Shown here: piece after piece, positions 16,401 through 24,784 of the stretch
Numbering within the stretch: position 1 is the first letter of the stretch
Layout: the number at the start of each line of letters is the position of its first letter
The notes under the pieces: generated by a model
Databases searched by the model: none
What the model was told of the DNA's origin: nothing
The model's input: the letters and a program-made list of their open reading frames with translations, nothing else
Origin: SURF-21 sp964462595
Lineage (GTDB): Bacteria > Actinomycetota > Geothermincolia > Geothermincolales > RBG-13-55-18
DNA length: 61,038 nucleotides
Reading direction: 5' to 3'
Assembly (NCBI GenBank): GCA_964462595.1
Contig: CAYWXM010000066.1
Location: forward strand, 1 to 61,038
Translations under genes and position numbers: made by a program

Positions 16401-18494
16401 TTGAGGAGCGACAGGCAAAAGCATCTTTCATACAGGCTCTCGGCTGTCTTCCTTGCCGTTTTCCTGCTCTGTATCCTCTACATGCCCGCGGCGGCTCTAG
16501 CAGGGGAAAGCCCACTTCCCCCCGGCGATGCCTGGGCGGCCGACCGCCCCGACGACAACGGGGGGAAGGTCGACCTCGGCTGGACGGCGAGCCCGTCGCC
16601 CGATATCGCCGCCTACCGCGTCTACCGCGCGCAGCAAACGGGCGGCCCTTACGGCATGCTGAGCGAGCGCCGTACCGACTCCGCGGTGGATTATCTCGGC
16701 TACGTGGATACGGGCCTCGCGGACGGCACCACGTATTACTACGTGGTCACAGCGGTGGACGGACAGGGGCGTGAGAGCGCCTTCTCGCCGGAACTCTCCG
16801 CCACGCCTTGCGCCCAGATCTTCGAGGCGGCGGTCACCATCCAGAAGAACATGGTCCTCTCCATCGCCGATCAGAGGCTCTACTGCCTGGAGAACGGGCG
16901 CCTGGTCCACATGCTCATCGTCTCGACCGGTGCGGGGGGAACACCCACGCCCACCGGCAACTTCCGCATCCTCTACCACGATCAAGCCCACGTAGTGCCG
17001 AAGTATCCGGGTTGCGTCTGCTATTACTGGATGGGTTTCTTCGAGGATTATGCCATCCATGCCTGGCCCACCTATAACGGCGTGCAGTCCAATTACGAAG
17101 GACTGGGGTACCCGGCCTCGCACGGCTGCGTGCGCCTCGACCCGACCCAGGCTCACGTGCCCTTTTACTGGGCCCCGGACGGCACTCCCCTGTCCATAAT
17201 CCCCGGCCCGTTTCAGCCGCCGCCAGCGCCCATACAGGGTGGCACCGTCTCCAAGGGCGTTGCGGAGGCCGCCACTTCCTGGTATTTCGCCGAGGGATAC
17301 ACGGGTGAGGGTTTCGACGAGTATATACTCATCCAGAACCCCAACCCCGAGGGCGCCATCCTGACACTCGATTATCTCAAGCCCGACGGCAGCGTCTATT
17401 CTCAGGGCTATCTCCTGGGGGCCAACACCCGCACCACGGTGCTCGTGGACGCGGCGCCGGGCATGGACAGCACCGATGTCTCCGTCCGGCTCGATTCCAG
17501 CCTCCCGGTGGTAGCGGAGCGTTCCATGTATTTCAATTACCGGGGCAAGACGGGCGGGCACGTATCCCTGGGTGTGACCTCGCCGGCCCGGAAATGGTTC
17601 TTCGCTGAGGGAAGCACCGGGGATGGCTTCGATGAGTACGTCCTCATCCTCAACCCCCAGGCCACCGGCGCAAGGGTGACCCTGGACTATCTCAAACCCG
17701 ACGGCAGCGTCTCCTCCCAGGAGATCACGGTCGGGGCGAACAGCCGGGCCACGGTGGCCGTGGACGACGCGCCGGGCATGGGCAGCACCGACGTCTCCGT
17801 CCGCCTCGGGTCCGACATTCCCGTAGTGGCGGAGCGGGCCATGTACTTCGGTTACCACGGCATCGACGGGGGGCACGTGAGCAGCGGCTCGTCCGAACCC
17901 TCCCCCCAATGGTACTTCGCCGAAGGCTATACCGCCGGCGCATTCGACGAATATATCCTCGTGCTCAACCCCGAAGCCCACGACGCCCTGGTGACCCTCG
18001 ATTACCTCAAGTCCGACGGCAGCGTAACCAGGCAGGATATCGTGGTGGGGGCGAACAGCCGGGCCACGGTGGCCGTGGACGCCGTGCCGGGCATGGAGAG
18101 CGCCGACGTCTCCGTATACCTGCATTCCAACCGCCCGGTGATGGCGGAAAGGGCGATGTATTTCGCTTACCAGGACTGTCCGGGCGGGCACGTGCAGACG
18201 GGATACAACGAACCGGGACAGCTCTTCTTCATGGCCGAAGGTTACACGTCACCGTTCTTCGACACTTTCCTGATGGTGATGAACCCCAACGACACGGAAC
18301 TCAACGTCGCGTTCAGCTTCCGCAAGCCCGACGGGAACCTGGTCACGTGGCCCCTGCAGGTTGGGGCGCACAGCCGTGGGACCCTCAAGGTCAACTCGAT
18401 ACCTTATCTCACGGACTCGGAGTTCTCCATCCGCGTGGACACCGACCTCCCCGCCGTGGTCGAGCGGGCCATGTACTTCAACTACCCGCGTTGA
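16401..18494 (+). CDS. Secreted L,D-transpeptidase with fibronectin-III domain and four WYFAEG repeats
   Basis: A 697-residue cell-wall protein. It has a signal peptide/anchor (1-35), a fibronectin type III-like domain (about 45-135), and a YkuD L,D-transpeptidase domain (about 142-268) with the catalytic motif SHGCVRL (Cys243) and upstream His220, which forms 3-3 peptidoglycan cross-links or attaches proteins. Four tandem repeats of 105 residues follow, starting near 294, 399, 504 and 609; each opens W(Y/F)FAEG(Y/S)T, contains a DYLKPDGS-like strand and closes with AERAMYF, probably beta-sandwiches for surface binding. TTG start with AAAGGAG 8 bases upstream. Strong promoter with an overlapping inverted repeat. 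Confidence 0.93.
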   Translation: MRSDRQKHLSYRLSAVFLAVFLLCILYMPAAALAGESPLPPGDAWAADRPDDNGGKVDLGWTASPSPDIAAYRVYRAQQTGGPYGMLSERRTDSAVDYLGYVDTGLADGTTYYYVVTAVDGQGRESAFSPELSATPCAQIFEAAVTIQKNMVLSIADQRLYCLENGRLVHMLIVSTGAGGTPTPTGNFRILYHDQAHVVPKYPGCVCYYWMGFFEDYAIHAWPTYNGVQSNYEGLGYPASHGCVRLDPTQAHVPFYWAPDGTPLSIIPGPFQPPPAPIQGGTVSKGVAEAATSWYFAEGYTGEGFDEYILIQNPNPEGAILTLDYLKPDGSVYSQGYLLGANTRTTVLVDAAPGMDSTDVSVRLDSSLPVVAERSMYFNYRGKTGGHVSLGVTSPARKWFFAEGSTGDGFDEYVLILNPQATGARVTLDYLKPDGSVSSQEITVGANSRATVAVDDAPGMGSTDVSVRLGSDIPVVAERAMYFGYHGIDGGHVSSGSSEPSPQWYFAEGYTAGAFDEYILVLNPEAHDALVTLDYLKSDGSVTRQDIVVGANSRATVAVDAVPGMESADVSVYLHSNRPVMAERAMYFAYQDCPGGHVQTGYNEPGQLFFMAEGYTSPFFDTFLMVMNPNDTELNVAFSFRKPDGNLVTWPLQVGAHSRGTLKVNSIPYLTDSEFSIRVDTDLPAVVERAMYFNYPR

Positions 18495-18904
18495 CCCCAT
18501 GGCGGCGTCGGGTCGGGCCCGGACTACCCCGGGGCGGGCGGCAGGTCCCGATACCATCGCGAGCGTAAGCGAAGCGGCCTCCTGGATACGTCACCGCCTC
18601 AGCGCAGGGGGTATACGCGGCGACCGGCGCCGGCCCGAAAATGTGCCGCGGGCTTTGAAGTGAAGCTGCATACTGGTCCGCCTCCCGGCGGTGCGGCCGT
18701 GCGCTTCCTGCCGCACCCGGAACCCCCGTAACGCCCCTTTCCGGGGGGGCGGAGCGTAACATTATCGGCGCGGTTTACGTCTATAATCCAAGGTGACGCA
18801 GGGAAGCTGAGAGAATAAGATGGATGGGGAAATAAAGAGCCCTGCGGGGGGATCGCCGGCCGCCGGCGGCGTGCAGGCGTAACGTGACAAGAGGGACCTG
18901 TAAG
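18495..18904. other. Gene-free stretch with a TATAAT box
   Basis: 410 bp without a supported gene. A perfect TATAAT at 18782-18787 suggests a promoter for the zinc-ribbon gene, but no clear -35 lies 16-18 bp upstream. A CCCC(TTTCC)GGGG hairpin lies near 18734-18746. Confidence 0.35.
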
Positions 18905-19885
18905 ATGATATGTCCGGAATGCGGAAGTTACCAGCCCGACAGGGCAAGGTACTGCGGTATATGCGGCGCGGTTCTCTCCCAGGACGAACTGGTTGAAAGC
19001 TTCCTCGGGAGCGAATCCGAGCAGGAAATAATCCTGCCGCGCCACCGTAGTTTCTGGTTCTACCTGTCAATAGTGGGATTGATCGTCCTTTCCCTGGCCA
19101 TCTTCGCCGGCGCGGGCTATATCGTTTACCGCATCGCCTGGGGGGAGGAAGATACCGATAAGGACAACGGGGAAGTCGTGGACACCACCCGGGATTATTC
19201 CGATCCGGAACTCGGCTTCAGCATCTCTTATCCCGATACCTGGACGGTAGAGCAGGGTGTCCCTGCGGAGGGCGAGATCGCGGCGCTGACCATCGAATTG
19301 ACCTCGCAGAAGAACGTGGAGCTGAGCGTGATCCAGCTCGACCCGGTCATATCCATCGGGGGTATCGACGCCATAGAGGAACACCTCGTCGAAGACGCCG
19401 GCGAGCGCATCCTTGCCGTCGGCGGCAGGCCGGACTCCGGCGAGACCCAGGCGCCCCGGGAAACGCAGCCGGACTCCGGCGAGACCCAGGCGCCCACCGT
19501 CAGCCCCCCGGACTCCGGCCAGCAGGATCAGCCGGTCCCCACCAGCGGTGAGTATATGGCGACGGAGACGGACGAGACCATGGATGGCGAGATGTTCGAT
19601 TCCACCAGTGTCTCGGGCCTCCCGGCTTTCTACACCGAGTTCAACGCCAACTTCATGGGCGAAGAGACCAGGTTCCTCCTCTACTATATCGTCGCCGGAG
19701 ACTACACCTACATCTTCCAGGGGCGAGCTCCGTCCAGCGAATTCAAAGACGTGCGCCCGCAGTTCTTCTCTATCACCGGTTCCTTCAGGTGGCAGGAGTC
19801 CGGGGCGGAGCAGACCCCGGAAGGAATGACCGACATAGGCCGGGCCCCTGTGATAACCTTTTATTGCAACGGAGTGTCCTGCTGA
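18905..19885 (+). CDS. Zinc-ribbon single-pass membrane protein
   Basis: A 326-residue protein. A zinc ribbon sits at the N terminus (CPECG...CGICG), followed by a linker and one membrane helix at about 49-72, so the ribbon is cytosolic and the rest external. The outer domain (about 90-170 and 240-310) resembles PsbP/DUF-like lipid-anchored domains only loosely (LGFSISYPDTW start). Between them is a low-complexity linker in which a PDSGETQAP unit is repeated, encoded by a near-identical 26-bp DNA repeat (19430-19455 and 19469-19495). ATG 18905 preferred over GTG 18884. Function unknown; leads a run of genes for sugar metabolism. Confidence 0.75.
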   Translation: MICPECGSYQPDRARYCGICGAVLSQDELVESFLGSESEQEIILPRHRSFWFYLSIVGLIVLSLAIFAGAGYIVYRIAWGEEDTDKDNGEVVDTTRDYSDPELGFSISYPDTWTVEQGVPAEGEIAALTIELTSQKNVELSVIQLDPVISIGGIDAIEEHLVEDAGERILAVGGRPDSGETQAPRETQPDSGETQAPTVSPPDSGQQDQPVPTSGEYMATETDETMDGEMFDSTSVSGLPAFYTEFNANFMGEETRFLLYYIVAGDYTYIFQGRAPSSEFKDVRPQFFSITGSFRWQESGAEQTPEGMTDIGRAPVITFYCNGVSC

Positions 19886-19944
19886 TAACCGCCTGCCCAC
19901 GGGCCGCACATCCCCGGCAGGCGTATAACAAGGAGGTGGGCGCA

Positions 19945-20895
19945 TTGCGCATCGTGGTAACGGGTGGAGCGGGCTTCATAGGTTCCAACCTCGTGGATAT
20001 CCTTCTGGGAGAGGGCCACTCGGTGACGGTGGTGGATAACCTTTCCACGGGCAAGTTCGACAACCTCATGGGCGTCAAGCAAGCCGCCAAGGAGAACCGC
20101 TTCTCCTTCCTGCACACGGATATCAGGAACGATGCCCTGATGGCCGCCTTCAAGGGAAAGGAACAGGAAGCCGTCATCCACCTGGCCGCCCAGCCCGACG
20201 TGAGGGTGTCCGTAAAGCACCCGGTGATGGACGCGGAGATCAACGTGCTGGGCACCATCAACGTGCTGCAACTGGCGGCGGAAAACGGCGTCAAGCGTTT
20301 CGTAAACACCAGCTCAGGGGGTTGCGTCTACGGCGAGCCCGAGTCTATCCCCGTCTCGGAGGATGCTCCCAGGCGCCCCGATTCTCCCTACGGGGTGAGT
20401 AAAAATGTGGCCGAGGAATACGTCCGCTACTACGAGCGGACGCACGGGATGTCCTGCTGTACCCTGGCGCTGAGCAACGTTTACGGGCCGCGCCAGAACG
20501 CTTTCGGTGAAGCGGGTGTGGTCGCTATTTTCATAGGCAAGATCCTGGCCGGGGAGGATTGCACCATCTTCGGAGACGGCGAGCAGACGCGCGACTTCGT
20601 CTTCGTGGAGGACGTGGTGGACGCATACCGCAGCGCGCTCCAAAAGGGCGGAGGGGAGTTCGTAAACATCGGCACGGGTATGCAGACCTCCGTGAACGAG
20701 CTCTACAGGAACATCGCGGACATCATGGAATGGGAAGCGGGCGCGGAATATGCCCCCGCGCGCGAAGGAGAGCTTGACCACATCTCCCTGGACGCGAGCA
20801 AGGCGGGAAAAATCCTGGGGTGGAAGCCGCGCACTTCCCTGCACGAGGGGCTCTCGCGCACCGTGGATTGGAACCGCCAATACCTGCGGAGGTAG
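19945..20895 (+). CDS. NAD-dependent sugar epimerase/dehydratase (GalE-like SDR)
   Basis: A 316-residue extended short-chain dehydrogenase. The Rossmann signature TGGAGFIGSNL is at 6-16, the active-site YGVSK gives Tyr149/Lys153, and a Ser pair lies at 123-124. It probably interconverts a UDP-hexose (UDP-glucose 4-epimerase type), but substrate cannot be fixed from sequence. TTG 19945 is supported by AGGAGG eight bases upstream and by the family start; a longer in-frame extension overlaps the previous gene and is rejected. Three bp before the PHP phosphatase gene, so co-transcribed. Confidence 0.9.
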   Translation: MRIVVTGGAGFIGSNLVDILLGEGHSVTVVDNLSTGKFDNLMGVKQAAKENRFSFLHTDIRNDALMAAFKGKEQEAVIHLAAQPDVRVSVKHPVMDAEINVLGTINVLQLAAENGVKRFVNTSSGGCVYGEPESIPVSEDAPRRPDSPYGVSKNVAEEYVRYYERTHGMSCCTLALSNVYGPRQNAFGEAGVVAIFIGKILAGEDCTIFGDGEQTRDFVFVEDVVDAYRSALQKGGGEFVNIGTGMQTSVNELYRNIADIMEWEAGAEYAPAREGELDHISLDASKAGKILGWKPRTSLHEGLSRTVDWNRQYLRR

Positions 20896-20898
20896 GCC

Positions 20899-21702
20899 TT
20901 GCCGTTTACTGATCTCCATTCCCATATACTTCCAGGATTCGACGACGGCGCCAGCAACGACGGCGAGTTCCTGGAGATGGCCCGTGCCGCCGTACGCGGC
21001 GGGACCGTGCGCATGGCGGCGACCCCCCACTACGACCTGGACAAGCCGCCCCTGGACCTGGACCGCGTCAGGGCGGCGCTGCGCGAGCACGGCGAGATGC
21101 TGCGCGATGAGGGTATAGCGCTGGAGCTGGTGCCGGGCGTGGAGGTGCGCATAAACGCCGGCTTTTACCGCCTGGCCAGGGAAAGCTGCGATCTGGCGCA
21201 GCTTACGCTGGGAGGGGGGCAAAAATATATCCTCACCGACCTGCCCCTCATCGACATGCCCTCGGTCACCGCGGAGGCGCTTTTCCGGGTACAGTTGTGC
21301 GGGTTCTTCCCCATCCTGGCCCACCCGGAACGCAACCGCTATCTCGCAACCAGGCCCGGAGAGGTGAGGGAGTTGATGGAACGCGGGATAGAGATCCAGG
21401 TCAACGGCGGAAGCCTGCAGGGGATTTACGGCAAGAACGCCCGCAGCAGCGCCTTTGTCCTGCTCGAAGAGGGCATTGCCAGGCTGGTGGCCTCGGACGC
21501 TCATTCGCCCGACGGGCGCAGCCCCGACCTTTCGGGAGTGGCCCGCATCATCGAGAAAAGGCTGGGGGAAGAGGCGGTGAGCGTCCTCCTCGAGGTCAAC
21601 CCGCAAAGGGTGCTCGCCGGGGAGCCCCTGCTGGACGCCGTCGCCCCGCGGCCGCGCCGCACGGGATGGAGGAGCTTCTTCACCCACGGGAGGCGGACAT
21701 GA
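20899..21702 (+). CDS. CpsB/YwqE-type PHP-family phosphatase
   Basis: A 267-residue PHP-fold protein. The first metal motif DLHSHILPGFDDGA is nearly identical to that of manganese-dependent tyrosine-protein phosphatases that control capsule/exopolysaccharide kinases. Further ligands: ATPHYD, PGVEV, HPERN and SDAHS. TTG start with GGAGG upstream. It overlaps otsB by ATGA. No tyrosine kinase (CpsD/YwqD) is nearby, so the substrate is uncertain; a role in polysaccharide control fits the epimerase neighbour. Confidence 0.88.
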   Translation: MPFTDLHSHILPGFDDGASNDGEFLEMARAAVRGGTVRMAATPHYDLDKPPLDLDRVRAALREHGEMLRDEGIALELVPGVEVRINAGFYRLARESCDLAQLTLGGGQKYILTDLPLIDMPSVTAEALFRVQLCGFFPILAHPERNRYLATRPGEVRELMERGIEIQVNGGSLQGIYGKNARSSAFVLLEEGIARLVASDAHSPDGRSPDLSGVARIIEKRLGEEAVSVLLEVNPQRVLAGEPLLDAVAPRPRRTGWRSFFTHGRRT

Positions 21703-22466
21703 GCAAGCCCTACGCCTGGATATCCGAGTTCAAGGCGGATACCCGCCACTCCGGCATCTTCCTGGACTTCGACGGCACCATCAGCGAGGTCGCCCCCACG
21801 CCCGCGGGGGCCGCGCTGCACCCCCGCGCCGCCGCGCTGCTGCCGGACCTGGCCCGCCGTTACCCCATGTGCATACTCTCCGGCCGCCGCGCGGAGGAAC
21901 TGGCTTCGCTCGTGGGCCTGGCGCACGTCCATTACGTGGGCGTCCACGGCATGGAATGGATGGAGGACGAGCCGAAGATCGACCCCGAGGTTCTTCCCCA
22001 CCTGCCTGCCCTGAAAAGGGCGCGCGACGAACTGGCGGTTTCACTGGGCGATCTGCCCGGGGTGGGACTCGAGGACAAGCTGGTTTCGATCTCCCTGCAT
22101 TTCCGCGACGCTCCCGGCAGGGAGGGCGGCGTGCTGCAGATCGCGGAGGACCTGGCTCTTAAAGCGGGCCTGAGAGTACGCCACGGCAGGAGGACGGTGG
22201 AACTGTTCCCGCCCGTGGACATCGACAAGGGCACGGTGCTCATACGGCTGGGCGCGGGCTGGAAGCTGCGTCGCGCCCTCTACGCCGGAGACGACCTCAC
22301 GGACGTGGGCGCCTTCCGGGGAATGAGATACCTGATGAAAGAGGGCGGCTTCGAGGGCGTGGCCATAGCCGTCCTGTCTCCCGAGGTGCCCATAGAACTC
22401 GAGGCGGTGGCCGACCTCACCGTGGATGGACCCGACGGCCTCTTCGACCTCCTCGAACAGCTGTAA
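21699..22466 (+). CDS. otsB: Trehalose-6-phosphate phosphatase
   Basis: A 255-residue HAD-superfamily phosphatase that removes phosphate from trehalose 6-phosphate. Motif I is FLDFDGTISEV with both Asp residues, motif II LSGRR, and motif IV AGDDLTDVGAF. ATG 21699 overlaps the upstream stop (ATGA) and follows GGGAGG. Its partner synthase-like gene lies 6.8 kb away at 29307, with treT between them. Last gene of the 18.9-22.5 kb run. Confidence 0.92.
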   Translation: MSKPYAWISEFKADTRHSGIFLDFDGTISEVAPTPAGAALHPRAAALLPDLARRYPMCILSGRRAEELASLVGLAHVHYVGVHGMEWMEDEPKIDPEVLPHLPALKRARDELAVSLGDLPGVGLEDKLVSISLHFRDAPGREGGVLQIAEDLALKAGLRVRHGRRTVELFPPVDIDKGTVLIRLGAGWKLRRALYAGDDLTDVGAFRGMRYLMKEGGFEGVAIAVLSPEVPIELEAVADLTVDGPDGLFDLLEQL

Positions 22467-22486
22467 CGGGGCCGTCACGCCAGTGA

Positions 22487-22574
22487 GGTCGTATCTTCGT
22501 TTTTCGGTTCATTAACAACACACCAAGAACGGATACCAGGCAGCAAGGTCTAACCGAAAAACGAAGATACGACC
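22487..22574. repeat. Perfect 23-bp inverted repeat around a 42-bp loop
   Basis: The arms 22487-22509 and 22552-22574 are exact reverse complements over 23 bases (starting GGTCGTATCTTCG and ending CGAAGATACGACC). The element fills the gap between converging otsB and the ABC ATPase gene. It could act as a bidirectional terminator or be a REP/MITE-like mobile palindrome. Confidence 0.9.
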
Positions 22575-22577
22575 CCA

Positions 22578-23309
22578 TCACCACACGAGTTCGCTGGCGT
22601 CCTTAGGGTTTTCCACCTCGACCACCTCGGCGACCTCTCCGCTGTGCAGGCGCACGGTACGGTCGGACATCTCCGCGATGGCCGAGTTGTGCGTGACCAG
22701 GATAATGGTCTGCTTCTCTTCGCGGTTGATCTTCTGCATCACCTTGAGCACGTTCTTCCCGGTCTCGAAGTCCAGCTCTCCGGTGGGTTCGTCACATAGA
22801 AGGATGGGGGGCGACTTGCAGATAGCCCTGGCAATGGCCACCCTCTGCTGCTCGCCTCCCGAAAGCTGGCTCGGGAAGTGGCCGGCGCGATCCGCGAGCC
22901 CCACCATTTCAAGGGAACGCATGGACTTGTCGCGCGTGTTGTTCTCCACCAGCTCCAGCGCGAATTCCACGTTCTCCTGCGCGGTAAGCGTGGGGATGAG
23001 GTTGAAGAACTGGAAGATGAACCCGATCTCCGTACGCCGGTAGCCCGTAAGCCCCTTGCTGTCCAGGTTGGAGATATCCTTGCCGTTGATGGTGAGCTTG
23101 CCCTCGCTTATGGTGTCCATCCCTCCGATGAGGTTGAGCAGGGTGGTTTTCCCCGACCCGCTGGGCCCCAGGATCACGATGAACTCTCCCTCTTTTATGC
23201 TCAGGTCCACCTGGCGCAGGGCTCTGACTTCGAGTTCGCCCATGGGATAGGTCTTACAGACCCCCTCGAAGACTATGAGTTCCCTGCCGTTGTCCACCGC
23301 TCTTACCAA
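22578..23309 (-). CDS. ABC transporter ATP-binding protein (LolD/MacB type)
   Basis: A 243-residue ATPase. Walker A GPSGSGKTT, Q-loop FQFFNLIPTLTAQEN, signature LSGGEQQRVAIARA, Walker B ILLCDEPTGELD and the switch His (THN) are all present. The Q-loop/ENV pattern matches the MacB/LolD/FtsE-like group that works with FtsX-fold permeases. No permease gene is adjacent, so it is an orphan here; its partner may be elsewhere. Confidence 0.93.
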   Translation of the reverse strand: MVRAVDNGRELIVFEGVCKTYPMGELEVRALRQVDLSIKEGEFIVILGPSGSGKTTLLNLIGGMDTISEGKLTINGKDISNLDSKGLTGYRRTEIGFIFQFFNLIPTLTAQENVEFALELVENNTRDKSMRSLEMVGLADRAGHFPSQLSGGEQQRVAIARAICKSPPILLCDEPTGELDFETGKNVLKVMQKINREEKQTIILVTHNSAIAEMSDRTVRLHSGEVAEVVEVENPKDASELVW

Positions 23310-23384
23310 TCTGTCTCCTCGTCCGCTCAGCGATCGCTACATGATACACCATAGCATATCTCGTCCGCCGCACCCCCCGGGTTA

Positions 23385-23413
23385 GGCCTTGGGGTCACGC
23401 CCGGAAATCGGCC
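23385..23413 (+). repeat. Dispersed 29-bp palindromic repeat, type A
   Basis: Copy of the GGCC..GGGGTCACGCCCGG..TCGGCC family, here starting GGCCTT. Lies between the ABC ATPase gene and treT. Confidence 0.85.
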
Positions 23414-23499
23414 GCAGGCAAGCTCCGCCAGGTAAATCTTCAGCCGGCCCGCGGTGGCATGGCAGGATCAGCGAAAGGGCCGTGGCCGCCTCTGGTAGA

Positions 23500-24747
23500 C
23501 TAGCCCTTGAGCAGGACGTGCAGGAAGCGCAGGTAATCCAGGAGTTGCCGTGTCGAGAGGAAGTTCCTCCGCACCTTGTCGTGTCCCGCCTCGCCCATGC
23601 GCTGGGCGGTTGCGGGGCTATCCAGAAGCAGCGTTACTTTCTCCGCCGCCTCCTTAATATCCTCGACGAGGAACCCGTTTACGCCGTCGTCTACCTGCAG
23701 CAATATACCCCCAACCTCCCCGGCCACCACGGGCTTGCGCTTCCACATGGCCTCGGTAACGGTGAGGCCGAACCCCTCGCGCAGCGATTTCTGCAACACC
23801 ACCGTGGCCATGGCCTGGAACGCGCTTACCTCGACGTTGCCCACTCCCTGCTGATTGGAGAGAAGGAAGATATCGGGGTCGTCCCCGCTGTAGCGGAACG
23901 TCTTCTCGTAGTAGTGCCATCCCTCGGGGTCATCATCGGCCATGCTGGCGCAGTAGATCAGCTGCAGGTCGCGGTAGCTGCCTTTCACCTCGCGGTAACA
24001 GTCCACCAGCCCCAGGGGATCCTTCCAGGGATCGAAGCGGGAGACCTGCAGCATGATGGGACGGGTCTCGTCCACGCCGTAGCGGCGGGCGATATCCGAT
24101 TGCACCCTCTTCTCGGGGATGATGTTCTTGGCGCTGAGCGGGTCTATGGAGGGGGGAATAAACGCCAGATACGGCACATCCAGAGGCGATTTTATGTAGT
24201 CGTCCTTGGTAAAGACGGCCCCGTCGTACATGTCTATGTACGGCTTGAGGAATTCCCACGCATCGTCCCGGGCGAAGGTGGTATCGATATGGCAGCGATA
24301 GATCCACTTGCCCTTTCGCGCCGCGGCGCCCTCGAGCGCGGCGATCATGGCGCAGGGCTGGGGGTCGTGCACGAAGACGAAATCGTATTCCTGGTCGCAA
24401 TCCGCCGCGTTCTCCTCGCACACCGAGAGGTATTTCCGCTTCATCTCGTCGGTGATGGGGATATCCATGCCCTGGAGGACGTTATGGAAAAACTTGGTGA
24501 TGGTAAAAAAATCACCGTCTCCCTGCAGGAGATGCCATTCCGCCCGCAAACCCACGTTGTTCATCAGGGGCACCAGGGTATAGAGCAGCTCGGCTACCCC
24601 ACCCCCATGTGCCGTGCTGTTGATGTGCGCCACCCGCGCACCCTTGAGCCCCTCCGCCAGGTGCAGGATCTCCTCGATAACCTCGTCGCTGGCGATGCCG
24701 CGATACTGCTCGAGGTTTCTCGTCTGTACCGGGACTGTGGGCAACAT
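23500..24747 (-). CDS. treT: Trehalose glycosyltransferring synthase (TreT-like GT4)
   Basis: A 415-residue GT-B glycosyltransferase. TreT joins NDP-glucose to glucose to give trehalose in one reversible step. Visible family hallmarks: VAHINSTAHGGGVAELLYTLVPLMNN near the N terminus, EWHLLQGDGDFFTITKFFHN, the VFVHDPQP segment, and the C-terminal donor-site SLREGFGLTVTEAMWKRKPVVAG. ATG 24747 has GGAGG upstream. Together with otsA/otsB this gives a second trehalose route in the same neighbourhood. Confidence 0.88.
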   Translation of the reverse strand: MLPTVPVQTRNLEQYRGIASDEVIEEILHLAEGLKGARVAHINSTAHGGGVAELLYTLVPLMNNVGLRAEWHLLQGDGDFFTITKFFHNVLQGMDIPITDEMKRKYLSVCEENAADCDQEYDFVFVHDPQPCAMIAALEGAAARKGKWIYRCHIDTTFARDDAWEFLKPYIDMYDGAVFTKDDYIKSPLDVPYLAFIPPSIDPLSAKNIIPEKRVQSDIARRYGVDETRPIMLQVSRFDPWKDPLGLVDCYREVKGSYRDLQLIYCASMADDDPEGWHYYEKTFRYSGDDPDIFLLSNQQGVGNVEVSAFQAMATVVLQKSLREGFGLTVTEAMWKRKPVVAGEVGGILLQVDDGVNGFLVEDIKEAAEKVTLLLDSPATAQRMGEAGHDKVRRNFLSTRQLLDYLRFLHVLLKG

Positions 24748-24784
24748 CTGTGACCTCCACGCGAACCCTCATCCAGCCTCTGGC

